A stretch of DNA of 64,000 nucleotides from Anseranas semipalmata (lineage: Eukaryota > Chordata > Aves > Anseriformes > Anseranatidae), in assembly GCA_013399115.1 (NCBI GenBank), contig VXAA01003401.1, forward strand, positions 376,007 to 440,006. The letters run 5' to 3'. A program made the translations under genes and the position numbers. Positions 11,816-24,348 of the stretch are shown piece after piece (positions within the stretch are counted from its first letter, which is position 1; each line of letters begins with the position of its first letter). The notes below the pieces were generated by a model that did no database searches, was not told the DNA's origin, and was given only the letters and a program-made list of their open reading frames with translations.

Positions 11816-14259
11816 AAATCCCCGCAACTGGTGAGCAGCCGAACAAAAACCTGCAGAGGGGTAGGGAAAAAGAGTCCAGACCTGACGGAGCCCTCACTCT
11901 TGCACAGAGCCGGGCTGGTTCGTATACAGCAAGGAGCAGTGGGAGAAGAAAGAAGAAAGGCCATGCCTTGCCCTGGAGCATGGGGCAAGGATCTTTTTTA
12001 AGACCTGGATATGCAAAACCCAAACCATTTAGCATCTCCCTTCTTCCCCTGGCCCCGTCCTCTCCCTCCCGCTGCCCTCGGAGGTGTGAGCTTGACCCCG
12101 GACAGCTTTTGGCGTGCCAAAAATGAATTCCTCGCCCACCCTTGCTTTCCAGGGCAAACCCACGTGCGTGACCACCAGCATTTCAGCCCAGGGAGAAGAA
12201 CCAGCCGTGCTAAGGGTTGTCACCACGAAGCCTTTGGGAGAGCTAGCTGCCACCACCGGGCTTGCATCCTGCGGCATGATCGCTCCGTGCCCAGTACAAA
12301 GGTCCTGCTCCTCCCATCCCCTGCCTTTGACCCATGCTCCGTGCCGAGGGAATTTATTCAACGTACGATTTTGTGTTGTTTTTCCCTTTTCCCTTTGGCA
12401 GGAATGCCTCGCAGCACAGCCAGAGCTGCAGAATGAACGCTGCTGCAGCACATAGACGAGTGGCACAGCGTGCAGACCTCCAGGCTCGTGCTGCTGCAAT
12501 CCACTGCGCGGTCGCTGCTTTTGCTACGTGCTCACGCTGCGAGCAGCACTCTGGAAGTGCTGAGCCACGCTGGGCACGTGCGTATATTTTTCTCGGGGAA
12601 ACCGAGACAGCTCTGCTGCAGCCCTCCCCGTGAGAAACGAGGCTGCCTCGTGACGCTGCTCGGGGCTTTTGCCTGCTCACGCACTTTGCAAAGGCAGTGA
12701 CAACATTTTGGGCTTTGCTGGAGGCAGGCAGCTACCCCAGGCATCGCCGCTCCACACAGGCTGTGCCGATAGCCCTGGCGGTGCCTGTCGCCGGCAATCG
12801 GAGCACCAGCCAAGGTTAAAAAATATTATTTGGGTGTTTAAAGTAATTGCAGGTCGGCGAAAAAGTCTCTCCTTTTCGACGGACTTGTCAGTTTGGCAGC
12901 AATTTCTTTCTCTCAGTTTTAGTTTTGTACTTGGCCTGTGATGGCAATTACAGGTCTTGGAAAAGGTTTTAGCAAAAACTATTACATGTGCAAGCGTAAC
13001 TTGCATTCAAAACACGCAGCTGGGATGCAATCAATCTTCGGATGTGCCTGAAATCTGGGAAATAGGAAAAAACAGAGTGAGGCGAATAGGGCAAATTCTT
13101 TTTCAAGTGCTTTTTATCTGAAATAAAGCACTTCCCTTTAGCAACGAGCAACTGGCCGCAGCATTTTCGCTCGGCTCATTCTGAGCGTGCTGGGGAGGGG
13201 GGGATCCGGCCCCTGGCGATGACAATGGCTTCACATCTGGTACATGGGAGCTGGGAGCACGATGCTGCTTTGTTCTGCCCGTGTGACCATCACAACATCG
13301 TCCCATCTCTCCCTGCTTAATTTCCCCAGTGTAACATAGGGATGCTGCTCGTCTGTTGAGCGCGTACGAGCCGCCAAGAGCCTGCTGCCGCCCTGCTCTC
13401 GGCTGGACGCCGCGCCGATGGAGACCGGAGAGCCCTTTCTGGCGTGGCCAGAACCACGAATTTCAGGTCGGACGGGCTTGGGATCTAAATCGGGTTCGCT
13501 CGAGGCTTGGGGAGTCAGGTGAAGTTTTGCAAGCCTCCCTCGCCACCTGCTCCCGGCCCCTGCAAGCCTGGCAGCGGTTTAGCACCCGTGAATCATTTGT
13601 TTGGCTTTCTCCCCACCAGCGCCCCACGCAGCAGCAGCGGGCGTGGGAGAGCCGCCCAGCCGCGGGCTGGAGCGTCCCATGAGAACCACGTCCCCGCCGT
13701 CCCCTGCCCGGAGCATCTCCCCCTCTCCTCCCATTTGCTGCCACGGGAGATGCTCCGTGGGTCAGATCTCAGCAGGGATCAGCAGCTCAACCTGCCCTTC
13801 TTCTCCTTCTTTTGCCCCTGGAAAGGGGTCTTCCTCGATTTTTCACACCGCCAGCATAAAGCGCTCCAGAGCAGATAGAGAAGCAAGGGCCCGTGCTGGC
13901 GCAGCATCTTACCACCAGTTATGCTACCTGGACCTAAACCCACGCAGTTTAGAGGCATGCGGTGCAGTAACCCTGGTTTTGTAAAAGTTTCCCTGCCGAC
14001 ATGCTTTTTGTAATAGCGGAAGAGGGGACAGTGAGATTTTTAGCATCGTGGTGCGTCCCAGGGGCTTTACACCCTTGGTGCTCTACAAGAAACGATGCTG
14101 TACATTGGAGAGAAGAGATTTCATTTTAAAACACCCGGCATCCACACTGGTGGCGGGGAGCAAGGCTCCCTTGATTTCCTAAGCGCCAGCAAAGCTTCTA
14201 AACCCTAATCCCTCATAAGCTGGAGCTGCCGGGCCACGTCCAAGGACAGAACCCCTGCC

Positions 14260-14763
14260 ACGTCCTCCACCTGCGCACGGGCCGCACGGCCACCCCGTCC
14301 CACTGCGACATGGGCCGGGACAGGTGACGGAGGCCAGGCTGATGCCGAGCCTTCACACCACGCGTTGGCACGCCGGCCTCGCGGCATGTTGACATCCAGC
14401 CCCATGCCACGGTGACATCCAGCCCCGCTTCGGCGTGTGCGAGTCCTGCAGGGTGGCTTCGGTGGCCCCCCCGCTGCTCCGCGCCCAGCGCAGCGCTGGG
14501 CGAGCCGGAGGACGGGCCACGAAGAGCTTCCAGGACATATTTCAAAGCCCGCCTTGTGCCCACCGCGGCGGGCACCCCGGCAGCGGGGAGGGCCGGACCC
14601 CACAAGCGGGGAACCCGCCACCGCCGCCGCGCATCGCCCCGAAGCTGCCGGCTGCGCTCCGCGCCTCTGCGCGCCGCTCCGCGCCTCTCCGCGGGGCTGA
14701 CGTCACCCTGCCCCTGCGCCGCCCGCGCTGATTGGCTGCGAGTGACGTCAACGCTTCCCCCCC
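14260..14763 (+). promoter_or_regulatory. DUSP8: CpG-rich block, probable DUSP8 promoter
   Basis: GC-rich sequence with dense CpG, including direct repeats of GCTCCGCGCCTCT (14654-14690), two perfect CREs, and a consensus NF-Y box in reverse orientation (CTGATTGGCT, 14728-14737). There is no TATA box in the visible part. It abuts the assembly gap. It is the only CpG island upstream of DUSP8 exon 2, which begins in 5'UTR at a splice acceptor (28305) and therefore needs an upstream non-coding exon. Assignment to DUSP8 is inferred from position and from the non-coding first exon I recall for human DUSP8. Confidence 0.6.
14698..14750 (+). promoter_or_regulatory. DUSP8: Two perfect CRE sites (TGACGTCA) flanking an NF-Y box
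   Basis: TGACGTCA occurs at 14698-14705 and again at 14743-14750, 45 bp apart. The inverted CCAAT sequence lies between them. Full palindromic CREs in a CpG promoter bind CREB/ATF proteins, including ATF2/Jun dimers. Confidence 0.75.
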
Positions 14764-15172
14764 NNNNNNNNNNNNNNNNNNNNNNNNNNNNNNNNNNNNN
14801 NNNNNNNNNNNNNNNNNNNNNNNNNNNNNNNNNNNNNNNNNNNNNNNNNNNNNNNNNNNNNNNNNNNNNNNNNNNNNNNNNNNNNNNNNNNNNNNNNNNN
14901 NNNNNNNNNNNNNNNNNNNNNNNNNNNNNNNNNNNNNNNNNNNNNNNNNNNNNNNNNNNNNNNNNNNNNNNNNNNNNNNNNNNNNNNNNNNNNNNNNNNN
15001 NNNNNNNNNNNNNNNNNNNNNNNNNNNNNNNNNNNNNNNNNNNNNNNNNNNNNNNNNNNNNNNNNNNNNNNNNNNNNNNNNNNNNNNNNNNNNNNNNNNN
15101 NNNNNNNNNNNNNNNNNNNNNNNNNNNNNNNNNNNNNNNNNNNNNNNNNNNNNNNNNNNNNNNNNNNNNNNN
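14764..15172. other. Assembly gap (409 N)
   Basis: Unknown bases flanked by a C-run on the left and an A9 plus (TAA)n run on the right. It lies where the transcription start and first exon of DUSP8 are expected. Confidence 0.98.
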
Positions 15173-15202
15173 AAAAAAAAATTAATAATAATAATAATAA
15201 CC
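15173..15202 (+). repeat. A-run plus (TAA)n microsatellite
   Basis: A9 followed by about five TAA/ATA units at the right edge of the gap. Confidence 0.8.
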
Positions 15203-15292
15203 CAAAAGCACCAAACCTGGGGGCTGTGCTGCGGCCTCAGGTGGGAGCCGAGCATCACCGCCAGCCCCCGGGCGAGCGGGGCCTGGGGGAAG
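15203..15292 (+). other. DUSP8: Possible 3' end of DUSP8 non-coding exon 1
   Basis: GC-rich sequence after the gap ends in a good donor, AAG|GTGAGG, at 15293. If the start site lies in the gap, this could be the exon 1 donor that splices to 28305. Position and donor quality are the only evidence. Confidence 0.3.
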
Positions 15293-18200
15293 GTGAGGAG
15301 GGGGACACGGGCACGCAGGGCGGTGGGCTCCCCAAAGGGCCGGGTGACGGCCGCGTCCCTGCCGCAGCTCGGCGTGGGGTGGGTTACGGAGGTTTTTCAA
15401 TTTGGGGGCTGAGGCTTGGTATTGAGGAAGCGGCGCTAACAGAGCTGCAGGTTTCTAGGGGTGAAGGATTTCGGAGTGTTGCCGTGTGTCCTTGGCGTTT
15501 AAACGAAGCCGAGGAAGCCGGCGTGTGTTCAGCAGCAGGGGTTTTCATGCACCGCTTCGCTGCTGCGGCTCTGAAGGCGCTGCTAGCGATTAACGAGTTA
15601 AGCTGCCCCTTTAAAATAATCCCCTTGANATGTTGGTTTCTATGCGTAGCGTTGGTTGTTTTTACAAGATCCGTGATTATTTCCCTTATTGATAAATAAG
15701 TTCCTTCTCCTTCCTGCTCTGCCCCCCACCCCTTTCTCCTCCCCCAGAATTAAATTCCTGAGCAACAGCAAAAGCTGATGTCAGTGCTTCAGCTTACATT
15801 GGGGGAGCTCTGTGCACAGGTCAGTAATTTGCGGTTTTGTTAGAGGGAAGGACGCGGTGCGGTGCTGTTTTGTTAAGGATATTTGGATTTTCGGGGCACG
15901 GATGCGTTTATCGTTTGTATTGCGGTGGTAGCAGCAGCCCCGCATAAGCATGTGTCAAAGAGCCCGTCCCTGTCCCAGGCAGCTAGCAGGGACAAGTGAC
16001 CCCCTCTAATTTGGGGTGCAGAGACAGGGACCCCCCAAAACGGTCGGGAAGCCCAGGAAGCAGCAGGCGATGCTGAGGATTGCGCCTGGCAGCCCAGGGG
16101 CCATGATAACCTTGAAACCAGCTTGCCCGTGGAGCGGTGTTTAAGGCTCGCCTGCATTGTCTGGTCCTCCTCCGCAAAGGCGAGAGGCTCGGGGCACGGC
16201 TGGAACGCGGCTGCGGGGAGCTTTGTTTCCAGAAGGGCTGGGGAGCTGGCGCTGGCGGCTTTGGCCTCTGTCAGCCGGGACTCGCCGGCGGCTGTGCCGG
16301 GAGGATGCGCTGCAAGAGAGGTTTGTTGGCTTTGGGTTCCTGGGCTTGCTTTGTGTTTGCTTGTGATGGTTCCCGAAAAAAAACGAGTCACTGCACCACG
16401 GAAAACCCTCCTACCCATAGCTGGATGTATTTGGGATTTCTTGCTAGAATGCCTGCAGGAGCTATGCAGACGTCTTCTCCCTGGTTCTGACGGGCACAGC
16501 CGTGCTGGCAGGGTGTGTGTGTGGAGCGCTGCCCGAGCGGCCGGGACCAGAGGGGACATTTGGGACCGTCGAGCAGCAGCTGGATGCCGGAATGCCTCTC
16601 TGCAATGGCAGAGGCTCGGGAGCGCTGCCCTCAGCCCGTCGGCAATAGGCTCGAGATGCACAAACCTGGCTGCGGGTGGTCTCCGAGCACTGCTCCGGAG
16701 ATGGCAGCGTTTCACGCTTTAGCCCACCCTGGTTTTCGGTTGTCCCTGCCTTGACGCAAGGTAAGGGAACAGGGGAGGAAAACCTGGATGTAGCATTGCT
16801 TCATGGAATCCAGCTTCAGCTAGGCTTGGGAGACCTGAGCAAGGTGGCCAGGCTCCTGAGGAGCATTCACAGTGGGCTCTCTGCGTGGAGATTATGGCAA
16901 ATGTAGCACGGGGTTTGGATGCAGAGCATGTTTTTGCTGGCTGCCGGGCACCTTGCTGAGAAAGCCACTGAGGTGCCTGCATTTGGAGAGTTTGCCACTG
17001 AAAATCCAGCGCAGCGCAATTATTATTGCCAAGACACCCCAGAGGGCTGGGTGAGACTTCTCATAGCGTGTGTCCCACTGAAACTGGGTTTCCCCCTGCA
17101 ACCACCTCCCCAGAAAAACCTCTGCGAAGGGGGCTGCGGCTCAGCAGGGTTTCTCAAAATGACTTCTCTCGGCATGATTGTGAGCAAGGTCCCGCTCCAT
17201 CCCTACCCCTTCCCCCTGCACCAGCTGTGTTAATCCACACAGCAAATACGGGGTGTGTTAAAGGTGCTTTCCTCTTCTGCTTCATTTTGTTGCCCTTAAG
17301 CAAGCCTGCTCATAGGGATCAGAGGTTAGTTCCTCTGCTGCGCAGCTCTGTTGAGGCTCGGATCCCAAAGCCCTGGTTGCACGCAGGTGCAGAGCGCGTT
17401 CACAGGATCTGGGATGGGAGCAGAAAAAGGAGGTGCTCCGGTGCTTGGCAGCTGTGATTTATGGTCCGGGCTTGTAGGACACTGCCGTCATCCTCAAACA
17501 GCTACAGCAAACTCGGTCTGCTAGGGAACATGGTGATAAAGAAAAGGAGCTTGCAGATGCTGGCTCCTCTGCCTGGTAGGACAACTGGAAGACTAAACGA
17601 GGAGCTCGCAGATCCTTTTGCCTTCCACTGTGGTTTAATGGCAGCATTTAGGAGAGCAGGAACCCTCGGGGCTGAGGTGCTGCTGTTCCTCCTCTCGCCC
17701 CGTGCTTCTCCTTGCTGCTATGCGGAGAAAGCTCCTGCAGCCAGACCTTCGATGCCGTCATCCTGTGGGGAAGGCTTGCGAGCTCTCCTCTGCATCCTGG
17801 TGCCCTCTGGGTTTTAAAACCTGTTTTTCAAGCTTTAAATTTCTTCTCTGAAGATACACCTGTCCCGCCTGATGCGGGGTGGGAAGGAGACACCTGACGT
17901 GATTACGGGCAGGCTTGGGGAAGGGAGGCAAGTGGCCTGGGATCGTTCATCAGATAAGGAGCTAAATGAGCTCTCTGCTCAAGATTTTCTCAAGCTTGCT
18001 CGGGGACACCTGTGCGTGCGTCACGAGCAGGGTTGTAGCCCAGCCGAGGGAACGCGAGGGTTGTAAAAACCGACCATGCCGATGGGAAATGGTGTCAGAG
18101 GCTGCCCCCACAGCCCGGCGGAGCTCGCGGTGCGGTTCGTGAGAGGTGTGCTGCACCCCAGCAATGGTCTGGTGGCTTTGCCTGTTCCTCTGATGGAGGG

Positions 18201-18879
18201 GGAGAGCGTGGCATGTGCATGTGTCACGTCCCTCAGGAATGATGCTCTGCGCCGTGCCTGAGAGCATAGTGCAAGGTACTGAGCTCTGGTCACCCCAGCT
18301 CCTCTTTAGCAACGAGGTCATGGAAAAGACAGCAAGCTCTTGGCTCTTCCAAGAGCTGACTGTAGACTTTCTACCCCAACCTTTGGGTCAGTGCAGTCCA
18401 TGAGGCCCCTTTGGCTCTCAAACATCTCTGCTTGGAGCAGGCCGAGGAGAAACTCCTGCGTGGAAGGAGCGTGTGGGTGCTGCAGAGCGATGCCTCTGTG
18501 GGTTTTACTGCTGCTCAGGACCTCCAGTTTCCAACAGTGCCGCACGGTGCTTGTTGGCACGGTGCCTTGACAGGATCGGTATTTCAGAAGAGAGGTGCAG
18601 CGGGAGCCCAGTGGGACTGGGGGAGAACCTGGAGGTGCTCACTGGAAACTGGTGCGCTACACGGAGAGTCTCGTGGTGCAGACAGGGAGCAATAGTGCAG
18701 GGACTGCATTGTATGAGGGCGAAATAAGCGATGCAGTTTGCACGGACTTAATTTAAGACCATACCAGCAACGTATCTGGGGCTAGAAACCTTTCCTCGAT
18801 TCTCTCTTTTCCCTCTTAAGCCTTTTTCCACGTTTGCTGTGCGTGGAAAGCCCTTGTGATTCCTGTTTGCCCACCCTGA

Positions 18880-18893
18880 TGTGTGTGTGTGTG
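18880..18893 (+). repeat. (GT)n microsatellite
   Basis: About seven GT units. Confidence 0.7.
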
Positions 18894-19109
18894 ACTTGTC
18901 TGCCTTCATTGTACCTTTTTTTTAAACCAAGCCCCGAGGTTCCTTGGGGCAGAGACCTTGTGTTGTTCAGGAAATTCTCCGGAGCACTTCAGGGTGCTCT
19001 TGCAATTTGCAGGGGAGGTTCTCTGTGTGGCATTTCTTATGGGGAGCCTCATTTCTGAGCTTGCTGATGACTGGGAACGGGCCATTTGGTGACCAGCAGG
19101 ACAAGACAC

Positions 19110-19213
19110 CCTGTTCTGGCGTTGAAGTTAGGCCTGCTTTGAGAGAGAGAGGTCGGACCAGATTTGCTCCTGAGGTCTTTTCCAACCTAAATTATGCTGT
19201 GACTGTTCTGTGG
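19110..19213 (+). mobile_element. CR1 3' tail fragment
   Basis: The segment GAGGTCGGACCAGATTTGCT followed by GAGGTCTTTTCCAACCTAAA is the conserved 3' terminal part of CR1. The terminal ATTCTRTG-type octamers have decayed to ATGCTGTGACTGTTCTGTG. Confidence 0.8.
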
Positions 19214-22200
19214 CTGCCTGCCATCCTGCTTCTCCCAGGCTTTTGTAAAATACCTGTGATTAGGCAGTGATGGTGAGGGGACTTGAAACGAGGCAGACCA
19301 CTGCTTTGATCCCATATGGAGATTCCAGTGACAGCACAACCCTGGCATCCTCCCCTCCATCACACGCGTCCTCCAGCGCTGCTAATGATGCCATACGTCT
19401 TTCTGGTTTGTCTCTGCCTACCAGCGTTACTCATCTGGCAAATGGGTATGCCCACATCCACGGCTTTTCATCTTGCCTGTTGTTTTTTTTATAGCAGAGG
19501 ATTTAGTTCTTTGAGGAACACTGCTGTGTAAAGCTAGCAAGTGGTAATTCAGCTGATGCAGCAGAAGCTCTGGTAGGCATTTCAGCCTGCTTATTCGGTG
19601 GTTGCAGGTTTTTTTCTTCAAGCAAGTCAAGCCATTCACACACATTAAACCTGTATCTGCTTAAATTACACATCTCCCATTGAAATTCAGCCTCTGCTGG
19701 GTAACTCCGGGCAATCTTTGCTCCAAACAAAGAGGGTCCATCAGTGTCCACGGCCTTCTGTTGAAAAGAATAAGCAATGAAGAAGCACCTCCGGCATCCG
19801 ATTGTTTTTGCGGTGCCACCAACAACCCCAGTTTCCAAGCCTGTGATGGCAGCCTGGTCCTCTTCGAGCCGTAGCTTGAGTGGAGTTATTCATGCCATCT
19901 TCATCCGCCTTGGCCGGGAGCCCTGCGTGGGGAGCGGGCGGGCGCATCCCCAGCTTCTCTTGGCACCGGAGGCTGCTGAGTGGAGAGCTGGTGCGGATGG
20001 GGTGCCAGCACCGCCGGCTGGTGAGCTGGCCTGCGAAAAGTGCATTAACCGCGTGTGCGCAGGGCGGGAGAGCCAAGCAGCGAGCGCTTCGCTGTTCAGC
20101 CTCTCCGTGCCCACCCATCTAACTGGTTGGTGGACCTTGCAGGGATGTCCCAGGCAGCGCTCTGAATTATTCTGGGGGGTGGCGGAGGGATAAAATGCCT
20201 GCAGCACAGCGAGTGAAGTTGACTGCTGAAAAAAAAAAGGGGGGAGGAAAAAAAAAAAGAAGAATGCAAATCTCTGACTGGGCAGAATCTCCCTAGACAC
20301 ATCCTTTTGTAAAGCACTTGCATTGTACCATTAAAAATAGATCGTTGCATTCTCCGCTTGCTTGCTGAATGCTGATGCCTGTAATTCTGTGTCATCCTCG
20401 CAATACCTTCTGCTTTGAGCTTGGCTGCCTCTTTGTCTGGCACCTGAGCAGGGTTCATTCAGCAGTGACTGATACAGAGATAAGTGTGAGCTCTAGTGGA
20501 GTCTCGCAGGGCTGGTGCAAAGGTGAGGAGGACTGACCTGGTGCTGCTTAGCTGGGGCTCAACCAGCAGCCCCGAAGGGGCAAGGCTTGGTCTGCTCGTG
20601 CACGCTAACTATTGCATGGTCACCACCAGTGATCAGTTAGACCTTCTGGTGTGGAAACTAGCTGGAGGATGTGGAAGCTCTGGGTTTATGTCATGATATA
20701 TTACTTTTTTTTTTTTTTNTGAAACTGTGGGGTAGAAAACATATTGTGCTTCAGTGTCTGCCTGGAGCTGGTGAGGGGAATGCTGCTGCTCATTTCCCCC
20801 AGTGAATGAGTTCATCTACCTCACCACCTACAATAGCAGTGATGATAGCAGCTAAGAGAGAAGTCCCATGGCACAAAATGACGTGATACGGAGCTCTCAG
20901 CGAACAGCCTGGTCTGTGGGATTTCTTACACCAACAGCTGTAGCATCTGACCAGCAGGCTGCGGGCCAGCATGGTCAATGGGCACGTGCCTGCCTGGTGT
21001 GGTGAGGATGGAGGAAGAGCTGCCAAACACTTTGTTTGACCCCCATGTCACCTCAGATTAACAGAATGAAACCACCCGGTAATGAATCACAGCCCCCAGG
21101 GCAGAAGGAGAGAGTGGGGTAGGAATGCTAGCTTGGTCTTTGCCTGTCTTGTGTGTTTTTTCTAGATAAAGGTAATCCTTTGAAACCCAAAGTTGGTGCT
21201 TTCTCATTGTGGCTGTGAAAAGAGGTAGAGCCCCAGCTGACAAGCGCTAATTCATCCCAAACAATTTAGCTATTGTGTGCATATAGGAAATTTAGCAAGC
21301 CTGGGACCATGTCAGAAAAGCCTTGCAAGGCGTATGTTACCACCCTGGTGGATGTGTCATCCCATGGGAAATCAGCATAGTCCCTGGCATTTCAGTTGAA
21401 TTTTGGGTCTCCTAAGAAGAGCCGGAGTTTCAGTGGGCATAGAGTGGTGTAACTGTGGACATTGACCTCTACTGGCTGGAAACCCGTGTTAGAATTGCAC
21501 CCGCACCTCAGTGTGCGCCGGTCATGACCAGAAACTGCGTAAAACCTGCCGGAAGAAAGGAAGTAGCATCGTTATTTTTCAGTAAGTCCAGGGGTCCTAT
21601 TTGTCATATTTGTCAGAGGACTGCGCCTGTGTTTGCTAGGTGCTTGCTTCACCCTCTCTGTGCTCCCAGCCTTGGCCTCACCTGTGGCTGTCCCTGGGGC
21701 TCTGCTGCCATGGGACAAACTCATTTCACTCATCACTGTCCTTAAGAAGTGAAATGCTGATGTTTTTATGCTGATGATGTTTGTATCTGCTGCCTTGAAG
21801 AACCACAGCTCGACGCTGTACTTTCTTTCCCTTAGCGTGTAGGTATCACGGGAAAATAGAGCACGGGTCCTAGAAACCCTTTCTCCAGGAAACTAAAACT
21901 GCACCCAGCAGGTATTTATGGTGTCTGGTGTCCTAGGACAAGACAGCCGGACCAGCCCTCCTGAAGTATCTGACTGCATACCTTTCTGGGCTGCCTCGGT
22001 CCGTTCTTATTGCAAAAAGGCAAACAAGCTACTGGAGATCCCAAGATAAGCCCATGGTGTGGTTTCTGCTGGGCTTACCCAGCAGGGATGCAGCAATGGT
22101 GGGGATATCAGGCAGCAGGGAGCAAGGGCCCTTAAAGCATCACTGGGACTGGGTTCCCCTGCTCCCGTTGTGATGTGTGCCAAGCTGCTCAAAGGAGAAG

Positions 22201-24215
22201 GCGCTTTCAGCTCTGAGGCATGAGCCTGGCTGTGTCTCAGCTTGGCAGGAGGAGGATGGAAATGGGATAGCTTTGGTATTAGAAAGCAGCGTGCCTGGGA
22301 GCTCCATCCTCAGCGTGGGCAAAGGCAGAGGTTAAATGGCTGGCTGCTGATGGATAACCTTCAGTCTTGGCTTTTGTAGGCTTTAAAATGAAAGCTTGTG
22401 CTTCTACTACAGGGGAAAAACATGTAGATCATCTTGAAAGTGTGAGTCTAAGAGGAGGAGATAGTGGCCTTGTCTTCTAGACTCTGGCAGTTTAGCCTGC
22501 TGTGCTTCCCCATTGGCTTTTCCTGACCCAGCGGCACTCGGATCTCCAGAAATTGTTCTGGGAGCAGCCAGTCTGAAAACCTGTAAATGCACCTGGACGC
22601 GGTGATGCAGGCAGGCCAGGAGGTGATTGCGTTTGCAGTCGCAGCCCACCCGAAGTTGCTGGCACAACCCATGTTCCTGGCTGCTCTCATGGTGGCCACA
22701 GCTCGAGCGCGAGCTCCTGCTCTTTCTGCAGCATGCTCCGGTGGTGGAGCTGCTTCCCTCCAGCATCCCCTGCGCGGAGGCTGCCCCTTCCCAAAGCCCT
22801 CTGTGCATGGGGAGGGGGCTCTCATCTTGGGAGGGCCTCTTGTCTTGGGAAGAAGGCGCCTGTGATGTGTGAGAAGCGGAGAATGGGGAAGTGAGATGAG
22901 CGTCAATGAGGCTCTGTGGGGTTCCTCTGTCCTGGGAAAGCCCCCGTGGGTCTCGGAGGGTGAGATGGGGCAGCAGTCGCAGAGGGACGACCCAGTGCTG
23001 CTGTCTCATCTTCACGCTCCTGGGACTCTCGAAATGTCGTTCCTCCCCATCCTTTAGCTTCTCCGGGGAAAGGTGGATAAGCGCTTTATGTCTGGGTTAG
23101 TGAATGTGGTTAGTGGTGGTTTTTAACCTCATTTTAAGGAGAAGAAGGAAAAAAACACTCCATTTTTCCATCTTAAGCAGGGAAATCTTTTGTGCTGCCT
23201 TTTAAATGGATCTTGAGCAGCTGCTAAGAGATTGGCAGCAGTTACATCACTTCTAATGTGGCTACGGCAGGCACCTCACGGCTTTGTCCCGCTGCCACCC
23301 CAGGGGATCATTTGTGCTCCGAATTCCCCTCCGTGGGAGAAAGCCTGCATCTCTCGCTGGGAGGGAGAAGCCGCTATGCGGTTCGTGATGCTGTGAGAAG
23401 CAGAAGGGGATCGGTAGATGGGCTGAGCTTACCAGCAGATGGGACGGAGCTAGGGGAGACGTCCTGGAGTGTCCTCATGGCCCGTCCTGCCCCATCCCGT
23501 TGGCTGAGCTGGAGGCACGCAGGCTGAGCATCCTTGCGGGACGGAGCCGGAGGCACTGCGGTAGCATCGCCTCGGGCCGGAGATGCAGCCGTTGCCTGGC
23601 AGCTGCGGGTTTCCAGGGAAACCAGAGGTGCTAACTTGTTAATGAGCCCCGCGTCCCTGATTGCTGCTGCAAAATGATAATAATTAGTGATAGGCCCGTG
23701 ATTTAGGAACCCCTCAAACAGCATGAGCCTGCTGAGGGGAGTTCGCTAAGTGCCGAAGCACTTGAAAGAAAAGAGGAGATGGGGATGGAGAAAGGGCAGA
23801 GAGCTTGGCAAAAGTGCCACGTTTTGCATCTTGACGTGCGTGGGGAGCTGGGGACCAGCGGGGTCCTGCCGGCATCCTGGTGGTGAGCCTGGGGCCCGTG
23901 GCGAGGCTGACCCAGGTGGGTGGAGGAGCTCAGAGGACACGGATCCGTCCCCAGGTTGGCGGTGGTGCAGGGACAGCCGAATCCCGTAGCTCAGTGCTGC
24001 TGGGTCCCGGTGGAGATGGCAGTTCTTCAGGAACAGCTGCTTTTAGGGGTAACCCGGGGACAAACAAGCAGGCATTTCTCTGTGGTGGCAGCCCTGGGGG
24101 CATGCTCTTGTCCCACGGTAAACTCAAGGTGGGGATGCCACCAGAAGAGCATGCTCCTGGGATGAGCATCACTGCTGTGGATCCACAGGCTCACTTAAAT
24201 GATGGAAACGTGTTT

Positions 24216-24348
24216 GAGGATGGTTTGGGTTGGAAGGGACCTTAAAGATCACCTGGTTCCAACCCCCTGCCATGGGCAGGGACACCTCCCACTAGACCAG
24301 CCTGGCCTTGAGCACTTCCAGGGATGGGGCATCCACAACCTCTCTGGA
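24216..24348 (-). mobile_element. CR1 3' fragment, minus strand
   Basis: Reads as the reverse complement of a CR1 3' end: TTGGGTTGGAAGGGACCTTA, then CCAACCCCCTGCCATGGGCA, then CACTTCCAGGGATGGGGCAT. It breaks off after the CTCTCTGG motif. Confidence 0.88.

Larger units (their letters stand above)
7311..14259. other. Intergenic DNA between IFITM10 and DUSP8
   Basis: No exon with recognisable protein similarity on either strand. Contents are CR1 remnants (8295-9066, 10655-10705), two closely spaced AATAAA hexamers (7821-7826 and 7838-7843, use unknown), an (AAC)n run (11796-11815) and short homopolymers. GC and CpG content rise toward the right end. In human this interval carries KRTAP5 genes; I see no cysteine-rich KRTAP-like frame here. 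Confidence 0.7.

Noticed and set aside
14412..15258. Open frames spanning the gap
   Set aside because: Most of each frame is N; the sequence on either side has no protein similarity.
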